Shown in pieces: positions 48,550-57,315 of a stretch of 64,000 nt of DNA (position 1 is its first letter; each line of letters starts with the position of its first letter). Below the pieces are notes generated by a model. That model did not search any database. It saw nothing but the letters and a program-made list of their open reading frames with translations, and had not been told where the DNA came from. Location: positions 124,001 to 188,000 of the forward strand of contig NZ_AP011952.1 of NCBI RefSeq assembly GCF_000828575.1, written 5' to 3'. The stretch comes from Methanothermobacter sp. CaT2. GTDB lineage: Archaea; Methanobacteriota; Methanobacteria; Methanobacteriales; Methanothermobacteraceae. The translations under genes were made by a program, and so were the position numbers.

Positions 48550-49503
48550 TCACTGTTCCAGGAACCTTGCGAGGAGGGCTTCAAGCTGTATCCTTGGATT
48601 GGCGCCCTCCCTTATCCTGAAGTCGTACTCTCCAACAGCCTCTATGAGTTTTATGTACCTCTCGCCCTCGATGGATCCATCCATGGCGAGCCTTGAGAGT
48701 TCCTGGTAGATCTGGGTGACCATGTCCTCGCCGCTTATACCCTGGAGGACCATGATCTCCCTGAGCATGTCCCTGGCCTCCATGAACTTCCCATCCAGGA
48801 TGGTCATTATCATCTTCCTCACATCCTTTGGCCTGGCCCTTGATACCACCTCGTAGATGCTGGATTCTGTTATCTTCTCACCCAGTGAGGCCGCTGACTG
48901 GAGGATGTTTATGGCCTTCCTGAGGTCACCCTCTGCAAAGTAGACCACGGTGTCAAGGGCCTGGGGCTCGTATTCCAGGCCCTCCTGGTCTGCGATGTAC
49001 TCAAGGCGGCTTATTATGTGGCGGCCCTTGAGGGGGAGGAACCTGAAGATGGCGCACCTTGACTGTATCGGGTCTATGATCTTTGAGGAGTAGTTACAGG
49101 AGAGTATGAATGAGGAGGTCTTGGTGTACATCTCCATCTCCCTCCTGAGGGCATGCTGGGCGTCCTTTGTCATGTTGTCAACCTCGTCGAGGAATATTAT
49201 CCTGAAGGGCGCCCCCACAGGTTTCAGGCGGCAGAAGTTCTTTATGCTGGTCCTCACGGTATCTATGCCCCTGGCGTCTGAGGCGTTCAGCTCCAGGAAG
49301 TTCTGCCTCCAGTACTCCCCGAGGATCTCCCTTGCAAGGGCGAGGGCCGTTGTTGTTTTACCAACACCTGCAGGTCCTGTGAACATGAGGTTCGGCATGC
49401 TCATCTCTTCAACGTAGCGTTTGAGGCGTGGTATTATGTGTTCCTGGCCAACGATATCATCAAGTTTCTGTGGTCTGTACTTCTCTACCCAAGGTCCATT
49501 CAT
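48550..49503 (-). CDS. rfcS: replication factor C small subunit
   Basis: 317 residues. The AAA+ clamp-loader motor subunit has Walker [11 protein letters not shown], Walker B FLDEVDN, the SRC arginine-finger motif ([12 protein letters not shown]) and sensor SCNYSS. It forms the RFC complex with RfcL just downstream. Upstream lies a 70-bp-period tandem duplication separating it from aroE. Confidence 0.95.
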   Translation of the reverse strand: MNGPWVEKYRPQKLDDIVGQEHIIPRLKRYVEEMSMPNLMFTGPAGVGKTTTALALAREILGEYWRQNFLELNASDARGIDTVRTSIKNFCRLKPVGAPFRIIFLDEVDNMTKDAQHALRREMEMYTKTSSFILSCNYSSKIIDPIQSRCAIFRFLPLKGRHIISRLEYIADQEGLEYEPQALDTVVYFAEGDLRKAINILQSAASLGEKITESSIYEVVSRARPKDVRKMIMTILDGKFMEARDMLREIMVLQGISGEDMVTQIYQELSRLAMDGSIEGERYIKLIEAVGEYDFRIREGANPRIQLEALLARFLEQ

Positions 49504-49537
49504 AAGATCACCGGTAATGGTTAAGAATTATCTTTCA

Positions 49538-49670
49538 TAGGATCAGGATGGGGGTTAACATTTCTGGATGATGTGGTATATTCCTCTTTCTGAGGAGGTT
49601 CCTTCGTTAGGATCAGGATGGGGGTTAACATTTCTGGATGATGTGGTATATTCCTCTTTCTGAGGAGGTT
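49538..49670 (-). repeat. 63-bp perfect tandem duplication between aroE and rfcS
   Basis: Bases 49538-49600 recur without a single difference at 49608-49670, a period of 70 bp with a 7-bp spacer. The unit contains GGATCAGGATGGGGG and CTCTTTCTGAGGAGG. Unlike most other duplications here, it copies intergenic sequence, not the aroE stop. Perfect identity implies a recent event. Confidence 0.95.
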
Positions 49671-49710
49671 AATGGTTACCCATCCCCCGGCTGAAACATA
49701 CATGAAGGAG

Positions 49711-50559
49711 TTACACCCCATGGAGGGCATCAAGAAGGGCCTTTTCCATTACATCCAGGGGGGGTTCCCTCCCGGTCCATATCCTGAAGGCCTCAGCACC
49801 CTGATAGAGGAGCATCCTGAGGCCTGAAACCGGAACAGCGCCTGCTGCCCTGGCCTCCCTCAGGAGGCATGTCTCCGGGGGGTTGTAGACAAGGTCGTAT
49901 ACAACGAGGCCCTCATGCATGAGCTCAGCTTTTACGAGGGGTTCATCGTCCATGTGGGGGTACATCCCAACGGGTGTTGTGTCTATGAGGATATCGGCCC
50001 CCCCCAAAGAGCGGGGTATGAGTTCATAGCCACCATGTTTCACCCCGATATCAAGGGCCCCCTTAATATCCTCTGCAAGGGCCCTGGCCCTTTCAGGGGT
50101 CCTGTTGAGTATGGTTACACTGGCCCCCTCCACTGCAAGCTGGAATGCGCAGGCCCTCGCAGCCCCACCGGCCCCTAGTATGATGACGGAGGACCCATCA
50201 ACGGATGTAACCTCCTCAAGGGCCCTCAGGCACCCAGAGGCGTCTGTATTGTATCCCCTTATGGTTTCCTCCTCAAACTTCAGGGTGTTCACGGCCCCGA
50301 TGAGTGAGGCTGTCTCATCAACCTCCCCGATGTATTCAAGGACGGACTCCTTGTGGGGTATTGTGACGTTCACACCCCTCACGTTGAGGGCTCCGAGGCC
50401 CCGAACAGCTTCTTCAAGCCCTGATGGTTTCACAGGGAAGGGCACATAGACCCAGTCCATTCCAAGGGCTTTGAACGCCGCGTTGTGCATCTGTGGTGAG
50501 AGGCTGTGGGTGAGGGGGTAACCTATTATTCCCGTGAGCTGTGTATTGCCTGTTATCAG
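49711..50559 (-). CDS. aroE: shikimate dehydrogenase with apparent CUG start
   Basis: 282 residues. It reduces 3-dehydroshikimate with NADPH in aromatic amino acid synthesis. The N-terminus must include TGIIGYPLTHSLSPQMHNAAF, the substrate-binding Ser motif. The NADPH loop is ILGAGGAARACAFQL, and NVTIPHKESVL has the catalytic Lys. The first ATG (50490) would cut off the substrate motif. In frame, back to TAA 50583, there is no ATG, GTG or TTG. By comparison with other archaeal AroE starts, CTG 50559 (reading LITGNTQLTG) is the likely initiator. Confidence 0.82.
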   Translation of the reverse strand: MITGNTQLTGIIGYPLTHSLSPQMHNAAFKALGMDWVYVPFPVKPSGLEEAVRGLGALNVRGVNVTIPHKESVLEYIGEVDETASLIGAVNTLKFEEETIRGYNTDASGCLRALEEVTSVDGSSVIILGAGGAARACAFQLAVEGASVTILNRTPERARALAEDIKGALDIGVKHGGYELIPRSLGGADILIDTTPVGMYPHMDDEPLVKAELMHEGLVVYDLVYNPPETCLLREARAAGAVPVSGLRMLLYQGAEAFRIWTGREPPLDVMEKALLDALHGV

Positions 50560-50647
50560 TTTATCACAACCATCATCCAGTTAATGGCCTGTTTCTGGCT
50601 TCATTTCAGAATTATTCTCATCTCTCAGTTTAACACCTTTTCCTCTG

Positions 50648-50679
50648 CAATATTTATTTATCATCAGCGATAAATATTG
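50648..50679. promoter_or_regulatory. 10-bp inverted repeat at the aroE / HARP divergent promoter
   Basis: CAATATTTAT (50648-50657) and ATAAATATTG (50670-50679) are exact inverted copies, 12 nt apart. TATA-like sequence lies inside both arms, so a bound dimer would block promoters in both directions. Apart from this, the 158-bp gap shows nothing else. Confidence 0.5.
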
Positions 50680-50717
50680 TTTCCATCAGTTACCCATATT
50701 GAGAGGGATGGTGTGAC

Positions 50718-51380
50718 ATGCTTGCCAAGCAGAGATTTGTCCTTGATACAACGGCCTTTACAGATAACCAGCTACGGGAGATGCTGGGTGACGGTGACCT
50801 CAACAGGTCAGTGGATACCATGCTCGACATCATTGCAAGGAGCAGGATAAAGCTCAACATAAGCTGTCACATGCCCCCCATAACCTACAAGGAATTCACC
50901 GACTACATGACACGGTATGAATGCCCCGAGGAGACCCTGGTGAAGGCCGAGACATGGATAGTCAAGAAGACACCCAACCGCTACGACACCCAGATACCCT
51001 CCCAGATATTCTATGAATACGTCCATGATATAAGGGAGAGGATGAACAAGGGGCTCCGGATTTCAGAGACCCTCCTCTGGGAGGCCGGGATACAGTCCAT
51101 AATCATGGCATCCCGTGGCGTTAATAAGATTGAAATCGAGGGTGAGGTGCTCGGGAAGGCCATAAAGGACCTCAGGAAGAAGTACCGTTCAGCCCTCAGG
51201 AAGGGGACCCTTGACAGTGCCCCGGACCTTGACGTCCTCCTTCTTGCCAAGGAGCTCGGGGCAGGTGTTGTGGCTGCTGATGACGGTATAAGGGTCTGGG
51301 CAGAGCGTCTGGGACTGAGGTTCCTGAATGCCACATCCTTCCCCAAGATGCTCAAGGAATACCTTAAATATTATGAATGA
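50718..51380 (+). CDS. RNA-free RNase P (HARP, UPF0278 PIN protein)
   Basis: 220 residues. The PIN-like nuclease has conserved acidic residues: [10 protein letters not shown] near the start and [27 protein letters not shown] toward the end. The middle helical hairpin is the extra domain of HARP proteins. HARPs process tRNA 5' ends as protein-only RNase P; in archaea they coexist with the RNA enzyme. It was earlier called an RNA ligase partner. hisS follows 49 bp downstream. Confidence 0.85.
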   Translation: MLAKQRFVLDTTAFTDNQLREMLGDGDLNRSVDTMLDIIARSRIKLNISCHMPPITYKEFTDYMTRYECPEETLVKAETWIVKKTPNRYDTQIPSQIFYEYVHDIRERMNKGLRISETLLWEAGIQSIIMASRGVNKIEIEGEVLGKAIKDLRKKYRSALRKGTLDSAPDLDVLLLAKELGAGVVAADDGIRVWAERLGLRFLNATSFPKMLKEYLKYYE

Positions 51381-51429
51381 TGAATCTCCTATCATCCCCT
51401 TTATCATTTTTACTGGAGGAATTACTGCC

Positions 51430-52713
51430 ATGGATATATCAAGACCGCGAGGAACCAGAGATTTTCTTTTCGCTGAGATGAGAAACAGGAAAGAGGTTGA
51501 AAACGTACTCAGAAGGACATTTGAGACCTACGGCTACCATGAGATCAAAACACCCATATTTGAGGACCTCAAACTCTTCACAGTGAAATCCGGTGAGGAG
51601 GTGGTGAACCAGATCTACCACTTCACAGATAAGGGTGGCCGGGAACTGGCACTGAGGCCGGAACTCACAGCACCGGTCGCCAGGCTCTACATGAATGAGA
51701 TGCAGCGTGAACCCAAACCGATAAAGATGTACTACTTCGGGAGCTGCTTCAGATATGAGAGGCCCCAGGCGGGCCGCTTCAGGCAGTTCTGGCAGTTCGG
51801 CTGTGAACTCATAGGGGGAAGGTCTCCGCTGGCAGAAGCCGAGGTCATAACCCTCGCAGCCGAGTCCCTCAGGAGGCTTGGACTTGAGGGGTTCGAGGTC
51901 CACGTCGGGCACCTCGGAATCCTCAGGGGCATCCTTGGCAGGGAGAACATAGATGATGAACTTCAGGACAGGATAATGGGTATAATAGATAAGGGTGACG
52001 TTGATGAACTTGAATCCTGCCTTGACGGGGTCGAAATATCCCCCGAGAGCAGGGATCTCCTCATGAGCCTCATAGGCACACAGGGGGATCCTGAGGTACT
52101 TGATGATGTCAGGGGGCTCCTTGAGGGTTACCCGGAGTCCCTCAGCGCCCTTGAGGAGTTCGCTGAACTTGTGGATACCCTTGAACACTTCGGTCTTGAG
52201 GACTACCATGTGAACCTTGGAATCGCAAGGGGACTCGACTACTACACCGGCGCAGTATTTGAGATTTATGTCCCAAGACTCGGCGCCCAGCGACAGATCT
52301 GTGGTGGCGGCACATACAACCTTGTTGAAACCTTTGGGGGCGAAAGGGTTGAATCAACGGGCTTCGCATTTGGCTTCGACCGCCTCATGAATGCCCTTGA
52401 AATGGACGAGGGGGACCTGAGGATGGTTGACGTCTTTGTGATACCCATACATGAATCAACACTCCCCGAGGCGATCAGGATCACACAGGAGATTAGAGGT
52501 GTGGGTATAGCGGCTGACATGGATCTGGCGGGGAGAAAACTCCGAAAGGCACTTTCATATGCTGATAACATTGGGGCAAGGTTCGTGGTCCTCACAGGTG
52601 AAAGGGACCTCCAGGAGGGTAAGGTCACATTGAGGGACATGGAGGACGCTTCACAGGAGGCTGTGGATAGGACTGAGATCGTGGATAGGTTGAAGAAGAT
52701 CCTCTGTGAATAG
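51430..52713 (+). CDS. hisS: histidyl-tRNA synthetase
   Basis: 427 residues, class IIa. It starts [12 protein letters not shown] at ATG 51430, with TGGAGGA upstream. It shows motif 2 ([25 protein letters not shown]), the HisA motif ([16 protein letters not shown]) and motif 3 ([11 protein letters not shown]), followed by the anticodon-binding domain. Readings from 51328 run through the end of the HARP gene and are rejected. Confidence 0.95.
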   Translation: MDISRPRGTRDFLFAEMRNRKEVENVLRRTFETYGYHEIKTPIFEDLKLFTVKSGEEVVNQIYHFTDKGGRELALRPELTAPVARLYMNEMQREPKPIKMYYFGSCFRYERPQAGRFRQFWQFGCELIGGRSPLAEAEVITLAAESLRRLGLEGFEVHVGHLGILRGILGRENIDDELQDRIMGIIDKGDVDELESCLDGVEISPESRDLLMSLIGTQGDPEVLDDVRGLLEGYPESLSALEEFAELVDTLEHFGLEDYHVNLGIARGLDYYTGAVFEIYVPRLGAQRQICGGGTYNLVETFGGERVESTGFAFGFDRLMNALEMDEGDLRMVDVFVIPIHESTLPEAIRITQEIRGVGIAADMDLAGRKLRKALSYADNIGARFVVLTGERDLQEGKVTLRDMEDASQEAVDRTEIVDRLKKILCE

Positions 52714-52820
52714 GTTTGACTGTCAGTAGGTTGTGTATGTTGAAGAAGATAAAATAGAAGAATAAATGAGTTGAATGTCAGGTTTCAGTTGATTGGTTGA
52801 ATATAAAGAGAAGAATAAAT
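52689..52820 (+). repeat. degenerate 50-55-bp tandem repeats after hisS
   Basis: GTTGAAGAAGAT from the hisS 3' end (52689-52700) recurs at 52739-52750. TTGACTGTCAG (52716) recurs as TTGAATGTCAG (52771). AGAAGAATAAAT (52756-52767) recurs at 52809-52820. The spacings of 50-55 bp indicate about three old, decayed copies of the hisS 3' end. Confidence 0.65.
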
Positions 52821-52836
52821 CAAGGGAGATGTTAAC

Positions 52837-53223
52837 ATTTTAAATTTCAGACATAATATCAATGGCGAGGACCTCATAATTGCAGTGGCACAGGACCACA
52901 GGACAGGAGAGGTCCTCATGGTGGCCTACATGAACCGTGAGGCCCTCGAGAGGACACTGGAGACAGGGCTGGCCCACTACTGGAGCACGTCCCGTGGGAA
53001 ACTCTGGCTCAAGGGTGAGAGTTCTGGACACCTGCAGCGTGTTAAGGACGTCCTTGTGGACTGTGACGCCGACGCAGTTGTGCTGAAGGTGGAACAGGAA
53101 GGAGGCGCCTGCCATACAGGTTACCGCTCCTGCTTCTACCGCAGCATTGATGGGGATGAACTCAGGGTCAGGGAGGACGCCGTGAGGGTCTTTGATCCTG
53201 ATGAAATATATGGAGATGGTTAG
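52837..53223 (+). CDS. hisI: phosphoribosyl-AMP cyclohydrolase with apparent AUU start
   Basis: About 128 residues. It opens the adenine ring in step 3 of histidine synthesis and uses Zn2+ and Mg2+. Motifs are [28 protein letters not shown], the metal Asp set [12 protein letters not shown], and [12 protein letters not shown] with the zinc Cys. GTG 52885 would lose the conserved LIIAVAQD strand. Between the TAA at 52816 and that GTG there is no ATG, GTG or TTG. GGGAGA at 52824-52829 points to ATT 52837 ([12 protein letters not shown]). It lies just after the hisS repeats. Confidence 0.82.
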   Translation: MLNFRHNINGEDLIIAVAQDHRTGEVLMVAYMNREALERTLETGLAHYWSTSRGKLWLKGESSGHLQRVKDVLVDCDADAVVLKVEQEGGACHTGYRSCFYRSIDGDELRVREDAVRVFDPDEIYGDG

Positions 53224-55056
53224 ATGAAGATCGTTCCAGATACAAGTGTTATAGTTGATGGGCGTATCACCGGCATAGTTCAGGAGGAGGAGTTCAGGGG
53301 CAGCGAGGTGATAGTGCCCGAGGCAGTTGTATCTGAACTTGAATACCAGGCCAACCGTGGAAGGGAAACCGGGTTCAATGGCCTTGAGGAGCTGAAGAAC
53401 CTACAGAGGCTCCACAAGGAGAACATAATATCAATGATCTTTGTAGGGCGCCGCCCCACAGTGGATGAGATTTCACTCTCAAGGGGCGGTGAGATAGACG
53501 CCATGATAAGGGCAACCGCAAGGGAGTACGATGCGCTCCTCATAACCAGCGACAGGGTGCAGGCAGAGGTCGGGAAGGCCCAGGGACTTGACGTCTTCTA
53601 CATTAAACCCGAGGTCCTGGAATATGAGGAACTTGAGATAAGCAAGTACTTTGATGATTACACCATGTCGGTGCACCTCAAGGAGAACGTCGTGCCCATG
53701 GCCAAGAAGGGGCGGCCAGGGGAAATAAGGCTGGTTGAAATAGACAATAAACCACTCAAACATGCAGATATAAACAGGATGGCCCGTGAGATAGTTGAAA
53801 GGGCCAAGAGTGACTTCAAAAGCTTCATTGAGATAGAGATGGAGGGCGCCACCGTTGTCCAGTTCAGGGAGTACAGGATCTCAATAGCGAGGCCGCCCTT
53901 CTCAGAGGCCTTCGAGATAACCGCCGTGAGGCCGGTTGCCAGGGTCTCCCTGGAGGACTACAGGCTCTCAGAGAGGCTGATTGATAGGCTGAGGGACACC
54001 GCCAAGGGTGTCCTCATAGCAGGGGCGCCAGGGGCGGGTAAGAGTACCTTTGCCCAGGCCGTGGCAGAGTTCTACAGCAGGGAGATGAGGGCTGTCGTGA
54101 AGACCATGGAGTCCCCCAGGGACCTCCAGGTGGGTGACGAGATAACCCAGTACGCCCCCATCGAACGGGATATGCAGAAGACCGCCGACATACTCCTCCT
54201 TGTAAGGCCCGATTACACCATCTATGATGAACTCAGGAAGACCCGCGACTTCAGGATCTTCGCGGATATGAGGCTTGCAGGTGTGGGTATGGTTGGGGTT
54301 GTCCATGCCACAAGGCCAATAGATGCCATACAGAGGATCCTGGGCAGGGTGGAGCTTGGCGTGATACCCTCGGTGGTTGACACAACCATATTCATTGAGG
54401 ACGGAGAGGTGAAGGCTGTCTATGACGTATCCCTCACCGTCAAGGTCCCGACGGGTATGCAGGAGGCCGACCTTGCAAGGCCGGTCATAGAGATAAGGGA
54501 CCTTGAGTCAGGGGAGCTCATGCATGAGATCTACACCTACGGTGAGCAGACGATAGTCATGGATGTATCAAAGGCATCCCCCGGTGGACGGAAACCCTCG
54601 GCCCACAGGATAGCCGAAAGGGAAATCGAGAGGGAGTTCCGCAAGAGGCTACCCGGTGCAAGGGTCAGGGTTGAACTTGAATCCGATGAAAGGGCAAAGG
54701 TCTGGATAGAGGAGAAGTACATCCCCCAGGTAATAGGCAAGAAGGGAAAGACCATCGAGGAGATCGAGAAGAACATCGGTATAAGTATCGGTGTTGAGCC
54801 ACTTGAGGAGAGGGAACTTGAGGAGACCGTTGAGGTTCCGGTGGAACTTGCAGGAAACTACGTGGTCCTCAACTTTGGCAGGGATGCCGTGGGCGTGTCA
54901 TTCGACATACTGGTTGAGGACGAGTACCTCTTCACAGCGACGGTGGGTAAGAAGGGCACCATAAAGCTCAGAAGGGACATAGAACTTGCAGATATAATCA
55001 TGGAGGCAGTGAAGCACAGCATACCTGTGAGGGCAAGGGTGCGGCCCGAGGCCTAG
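53224..55056 (+). CDS. PIN domain - ATPase - KH domain protein
   Basis: 610 residues. An N-terminal PIN nuclease domain (VPDTSVIVDGRI, GEIDAMIRATAREYDALLITSD) is followed by a PilT-like secretion-type ATPase domain with P-loop GAPGAGKST. A KH RNA-binding domain with VIGKKGKTIEEIE sits near residue 505, ahead of a small C-terminal beta domain. The fusion is widespread in archaea and suggests an ATP-driven RNA nuclease, but the biological role is not settled. Its ATG directly follows the hisI stop. Confidence 0.85.
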   Translation: MKIVPDTSVIVDGRITGIVQEEEFRGSEVIVPEAVVSELEYQANRGRETGFNGLEELKNLQRLHKENIISMIFVGRRPTVDEISLSRGGEIDAMIRATAREYDALLITSDRVQAEVGKAQGLDVFYIKPEVLEYEELEISKYFDDYTMSVHLKENVVPMAKKGRPGEIRLVEIDNKPLKHADINRMAREIVERAKSDFKSFIEIEMEGATVVQFREYRISIARPPFSEAFEITAVRPVARVSLEDYRLSERLIDRLRDTAKGVLIAGAPGAGKSTFAQAVAEFYSREMRAVVKTMESPRDLQVGDEITQYAPIERDMQKTADILLLVRPDYTIYDELRKTRDFRIFADMRLAGVGMVGVVHATRPIDAIQRILGRVELGVIPSVVDTTIFIEDGEVKAVYDVSLTVKVPTGMQEADLARPVIEIRDLESGELMHEIYTYGEQTIVMDVSKASPGGRKPSAHRIAEREIEREFRKRLPGARVRVELESDERAKVWIEEKYIPQVIGKKGKTIEEIEKNIGISIGVEPLEERELEETVEVPVELAGNYVVLNFGRDAVGVSFDILVEDEYLFTATVGKKGTIKLRRDIELADIIMEAVKHSIPVRARVRPEA

Positions 55057-55065
55057 GTGATCTGG

Positions 55066-55809
55066 ATGAGGATAGGTGTCTCAACACTTGCACTCTCCCC
55101 GCTTTCACTGGAGGAGATGCTCACCTGGATTGAGGATGCAGGGGCAGATTGCTGTGAGATAATCTACGAATACCCCCTGGATGACGTGGAGGTGGCTGAA
55201 TCATTCAGCCTTGATTTCACGGTGCATGCACCCATCTCGGACATAAACATAGCATCCCTCAACAGGGGGATCAGGGAGGCGTCAATAGCTGAGGTTAAAT
55301 CCGCGGTTGACCTTGCAGTTGAACTGGACTCCGAGGTTGTTGTCGTGCACCCCGGCAGTGTCCCCTTCCTTGGAAGACCCCACAGGGACCTCATAGTTCA
55401 GCGGAACCTTGAATCGCTTTCAGTGATATCTGAATATGCAGAGGATAGGGGCGCCGGGATCTACCCTGAGAACATGCCCCGCCTTGAGGGTCCACTTCTA
55501 AGGGAACTTGAGGATCTATGGAGGGTTGCAGAGGAACTTGAAATTCAGGTGACACTGGACGCCGCCCACGCAGCAACCATGGGTTACAGTGAGGGGGAGA
55601 TGGTTTCCCCGAGGGTGGGACATGTTCACCTCTCCAACAACAACGGCGAGGTTGACAGCCACGATGCCCTCGGCGATGGCTCACTGGATTTCAGGGCCAT
55701 TATTGAGGGTTTAAGGGGGATCGGTTACAGGGGTATTCTCACAGTTGAGGTTAAAACACCAGGTGAGGTTGAGAGGAGTATTGAATTCCTTAGGAAGATT
55801 ATTGATTAG
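55066..55809 (+). CDS. sugar phosphate isomerase/epimerase-like TIM barrel protein
   Basis: About 247 residues of the xylose isomerase-like / AP endonuclease 2 superfamily. Metal-site residues are visible in VVVHPGS, YPENMPR, TLDAAHA and GHVHLSNN. The substrate is unknown. ATG 55066 is chosen because a perfect AGGTGATC lies just upstream; GTG 55057 overlaps that site. It starts 10 bp after the PIN-ATPase gene. Confidence 0.7.
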   Translation: MRIGVSTLALSPLSLEEMLTWIEDAGADCCEIIYEYPLDDVEVAESFSLDFTVHAPISDINIASLNRGIREASIAEVKSAVDLAVELDSEVVVVHPGSVPFLGRPHRDLIVQRNLESLSVISEYAEDRGAGIYPENMPRLEGPLLRELEDLWRVAEELEIQVTLDAAHAATMGYSEGEMVSPRVGHVHLSNNNGEVDSHDALGDGSLDFRAIIEGLRGIGYRGILTVEVKTPGEVERSIEFLRKIID

Positions 55810-55844
55810 TAATCATGTTTGAGAAAGTTAACCATGGTGATATT

Positions 55845-56519
55845 ATGAAGATCGCAGTTCTTGGTGGAACAGGTGACCAGGGCCTTGGACTTGCCCTGAG
55901 ACTTGCATTAGCAGGAGAAGAAATAATCATAGGTTCAAGGGACGCTGAAAAGGCTGTAAGTGCAGCTCAGAAGGTCCTTGAAATCGCTGGAAGAGATGAC
56001 CTCAAGGTTAAGGGTGCCACAAATGCTGAGGCCGCTGAGGAGGCTGAGGTGGCAATCCTGACAGTTCCACTGCAGGCGCAGATGGCCACACTGGGCTCAG
56101 TTAAGGAGGCAATTAAGGGCAAGGTTCTCATAGATGCCACTGTACCCATTGACAGCTGCCTCGGGGGCTCAGCTGTTAGGTACATTGACCTCTGGGATGG
56201 CTCAGCTGCCGAGAGGGCTGCAAGGTTCCTTGAGGATCAGGGCACAAGGGTAGCGGCGGCATTCAACAATATAAGTGCATCAGCCCTCCTTGACATAACA
56301 GGACCCGTGGACTGTGACTGCCTCATTGCCTCCGACCACAGGGATGCCCTCGATCTTGCATCTGAACTCGCAGAGAAGATAGATGGTGTGAGGGCCATTG
56401 ACTGCGGCGGTCTTGAAAATGCAAGGGTAATTGAGAAGATAACACCGCTGCTTATAAACCTCAACATCAAAAACAGGATTAGGAATGCGGGTATAAGGAT
56501 TACGAACCTGCCAGAATGA
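55845..56519 (+). CDS. npdG: F420H2:NADP oxidoreductase
   Basis: 224 residues. It transfers hydride between F420H2 and NADP, giving the methanogen NADPH for biosynthesis. The N-terminal Rossmann loop is KIAVLGGTGDQGLGLALRLA and the NADP-phosphate region is IIGSRDAEKA. ATG 55845 has GGTGAT upstream; the reading from 55815 is longer without support. Its 3' end with the stop is perfectly duplicated. Confidence 0.93.
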   Translation: MKIAVLGGTGDQGLGLALRLALAGEEIIIGSRDAEKAVSAAQKVLEIAGRDDLKVKGATNAEAAEEAEVAILTVPLQAQMATLGSVKEAIKGKVLIDATVPIDSCLGGSAVRYIDLWDGSAAERAARFLEDQGTRVAAAFNNISASALLDITGPVDCDCLIASDHRDALDLASELAEKIDGVRAIDCGGLENARVIEKITPLLINLNIKNRIRNAGIRITNLPE

Positions 56520-56584
56520 TAGAAGATTAAAAACAGGATTAGGAATGCGGGTATAAGGATTACGAACCTGCCAGAATGATAGAA
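56469..56584 (+). repeat. 60-bp-period tandem duplication of the npdG 3' end
   Basis: Bases 56469-56524 (codons from KNRIRNAGIRITNLPE, the TGA, and 5 bp) recur exactly at 56529-56584, 56 of 56 identical. One mismatch extends the match to 59 bp. The period is exactly 60 bp. Confidence 0.97.
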
Positions 56585-56604
56585 ATAATATAAAGTTGAT
56601 TAAA

Positions 56605-57189
56605 ATGGAAATACTCAAAAACACTGTCCATAAGATAACTGAACATGCCATAAACGCCATTGAAAAGGTTGAAGAGTCTGAACTCGAGGAGATGATAACC
56701 AGGATAATGGATGCCCGTGCCGTTTTCATCGTGGGAACAGGAAGGTCAGAGCTTGTTGGAAAGGCCTTTGCAATGAGGCTCATGCACCTCGGGTTCACGG
56801 TTTACGTTGTTGGAGACGTCACAACACCCGCAATAAGTGATGAGGATTGCCTGATTGCCATTTCAGGGTCAGGTGAAACAAAGACTGTCACACTGGCAGC
56901 CACCACATCAAAGTCGGTTGGGGCAACGGTCATCGCGGTAACAGCAACTCCCCAGTCAACGCTGACAGAGCACAGCGACGTTGTAATATGCATACCAAGC
57001 AAAACAAAGGAGGCCTGGAAGTACTACACCTCCGGTGTTTTAAGGGGCGACTACGATGACCTCACACCAATGGGAACACTCTTCGAGGACAGCACCCACC
57101 TCTTCCTGGATGGGCTCATAGCAGAGTTCATGGCAATCCTTGGAAAGAAGGAGAGGGATCTTAAGGAGAGGCATGCCATTATTGAGTAG
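56605..57189 (+). CDS. hxlB: 6-phospho-3-hexuloisomerase
   Basis: 194 residues of the SIS fold. It interconverts hexulose-6-phosphate and fructose-6-phosphate, part of the reverse ribulose monophosphate route that gives archaea pentoses. Motifs are VFIVGTGRSELVGKAFAMRLMHLG and LIAISGSGETKTV. ATG 56605 gives the usual N-terminus; TTG 56596 is upstream. No clear ribosome site is seen, but ATAATATAAAG at 56586-56596 may be a promoter that gives a short leader. Confidence 0.88.
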   Translation: MEILKNTVHKITEHAINAIEKVEESELEEMITRIMDARAVFIVGTGRSELVGKAFAMRLMHLGFTVYVVGDVTTPAISDEDCLIAISGSGETKTVTLAATTSKSVGATVIAVTATPQSTLTEHSDVVICIPSKTKEAWKYYTSGVLRGDYDDLTPMGTLFEDSTHLFLDGLIAEFMAILGKKERDLKERHAIIE

Positions 57190-57225
57190 GGTTCTTCTCT
57201 GGAGTGGGATCTTAAGGAGAGGCAT
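57155..57225 (+). repeat. 20-bp direct repeat of the hxlB 3' end
   Basis: GGGATCTTAAGGAGAGGCAT at 57155-57174 (last codons of hxlB) recurs at 57206-57225, 51 bp later. A further, inverted and imperfect copy (CATGCCTTAATCTCCAGAAC, 57255-57274) can pair with the second one, so a hairpin may form in the hxlB-endA gap. Confidence 0.8.
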
Positions 57226-57315
57226 TACCTTGTCCTGATGGATTCCCTTCCAGACATGCCTTAATCTCCAGAACAGATTATCTGCGCATATTCCATAAAT
57301 TAGAGGGGTTTATAG

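Noticed and set aside
49521-49733. 70-codon minus-strand frame across the aroE-rfcS duplication
   Set aside because: The frame overlaps the aroE end, its sequence is simply the repeat translated twice, and there is no family match.
51439-52209. 256-codon open frame on the minus strand inside hisS
   Set aside because: It lies wholly antisense to a clear class II synthetase, has no ribosome site or recognisable domain, and mirrors codon bias in the third frame. Similar antisense frames across the window were left out for the same reason.
20645-57225. CRISPR array or mobile-element origin for the short repeats
   Set aside because: Each repeat family is unique to its gene, has only two or three copies and copies the local gene end. 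There are no common repeats, spacers, terminal inverted repeats or transposase.
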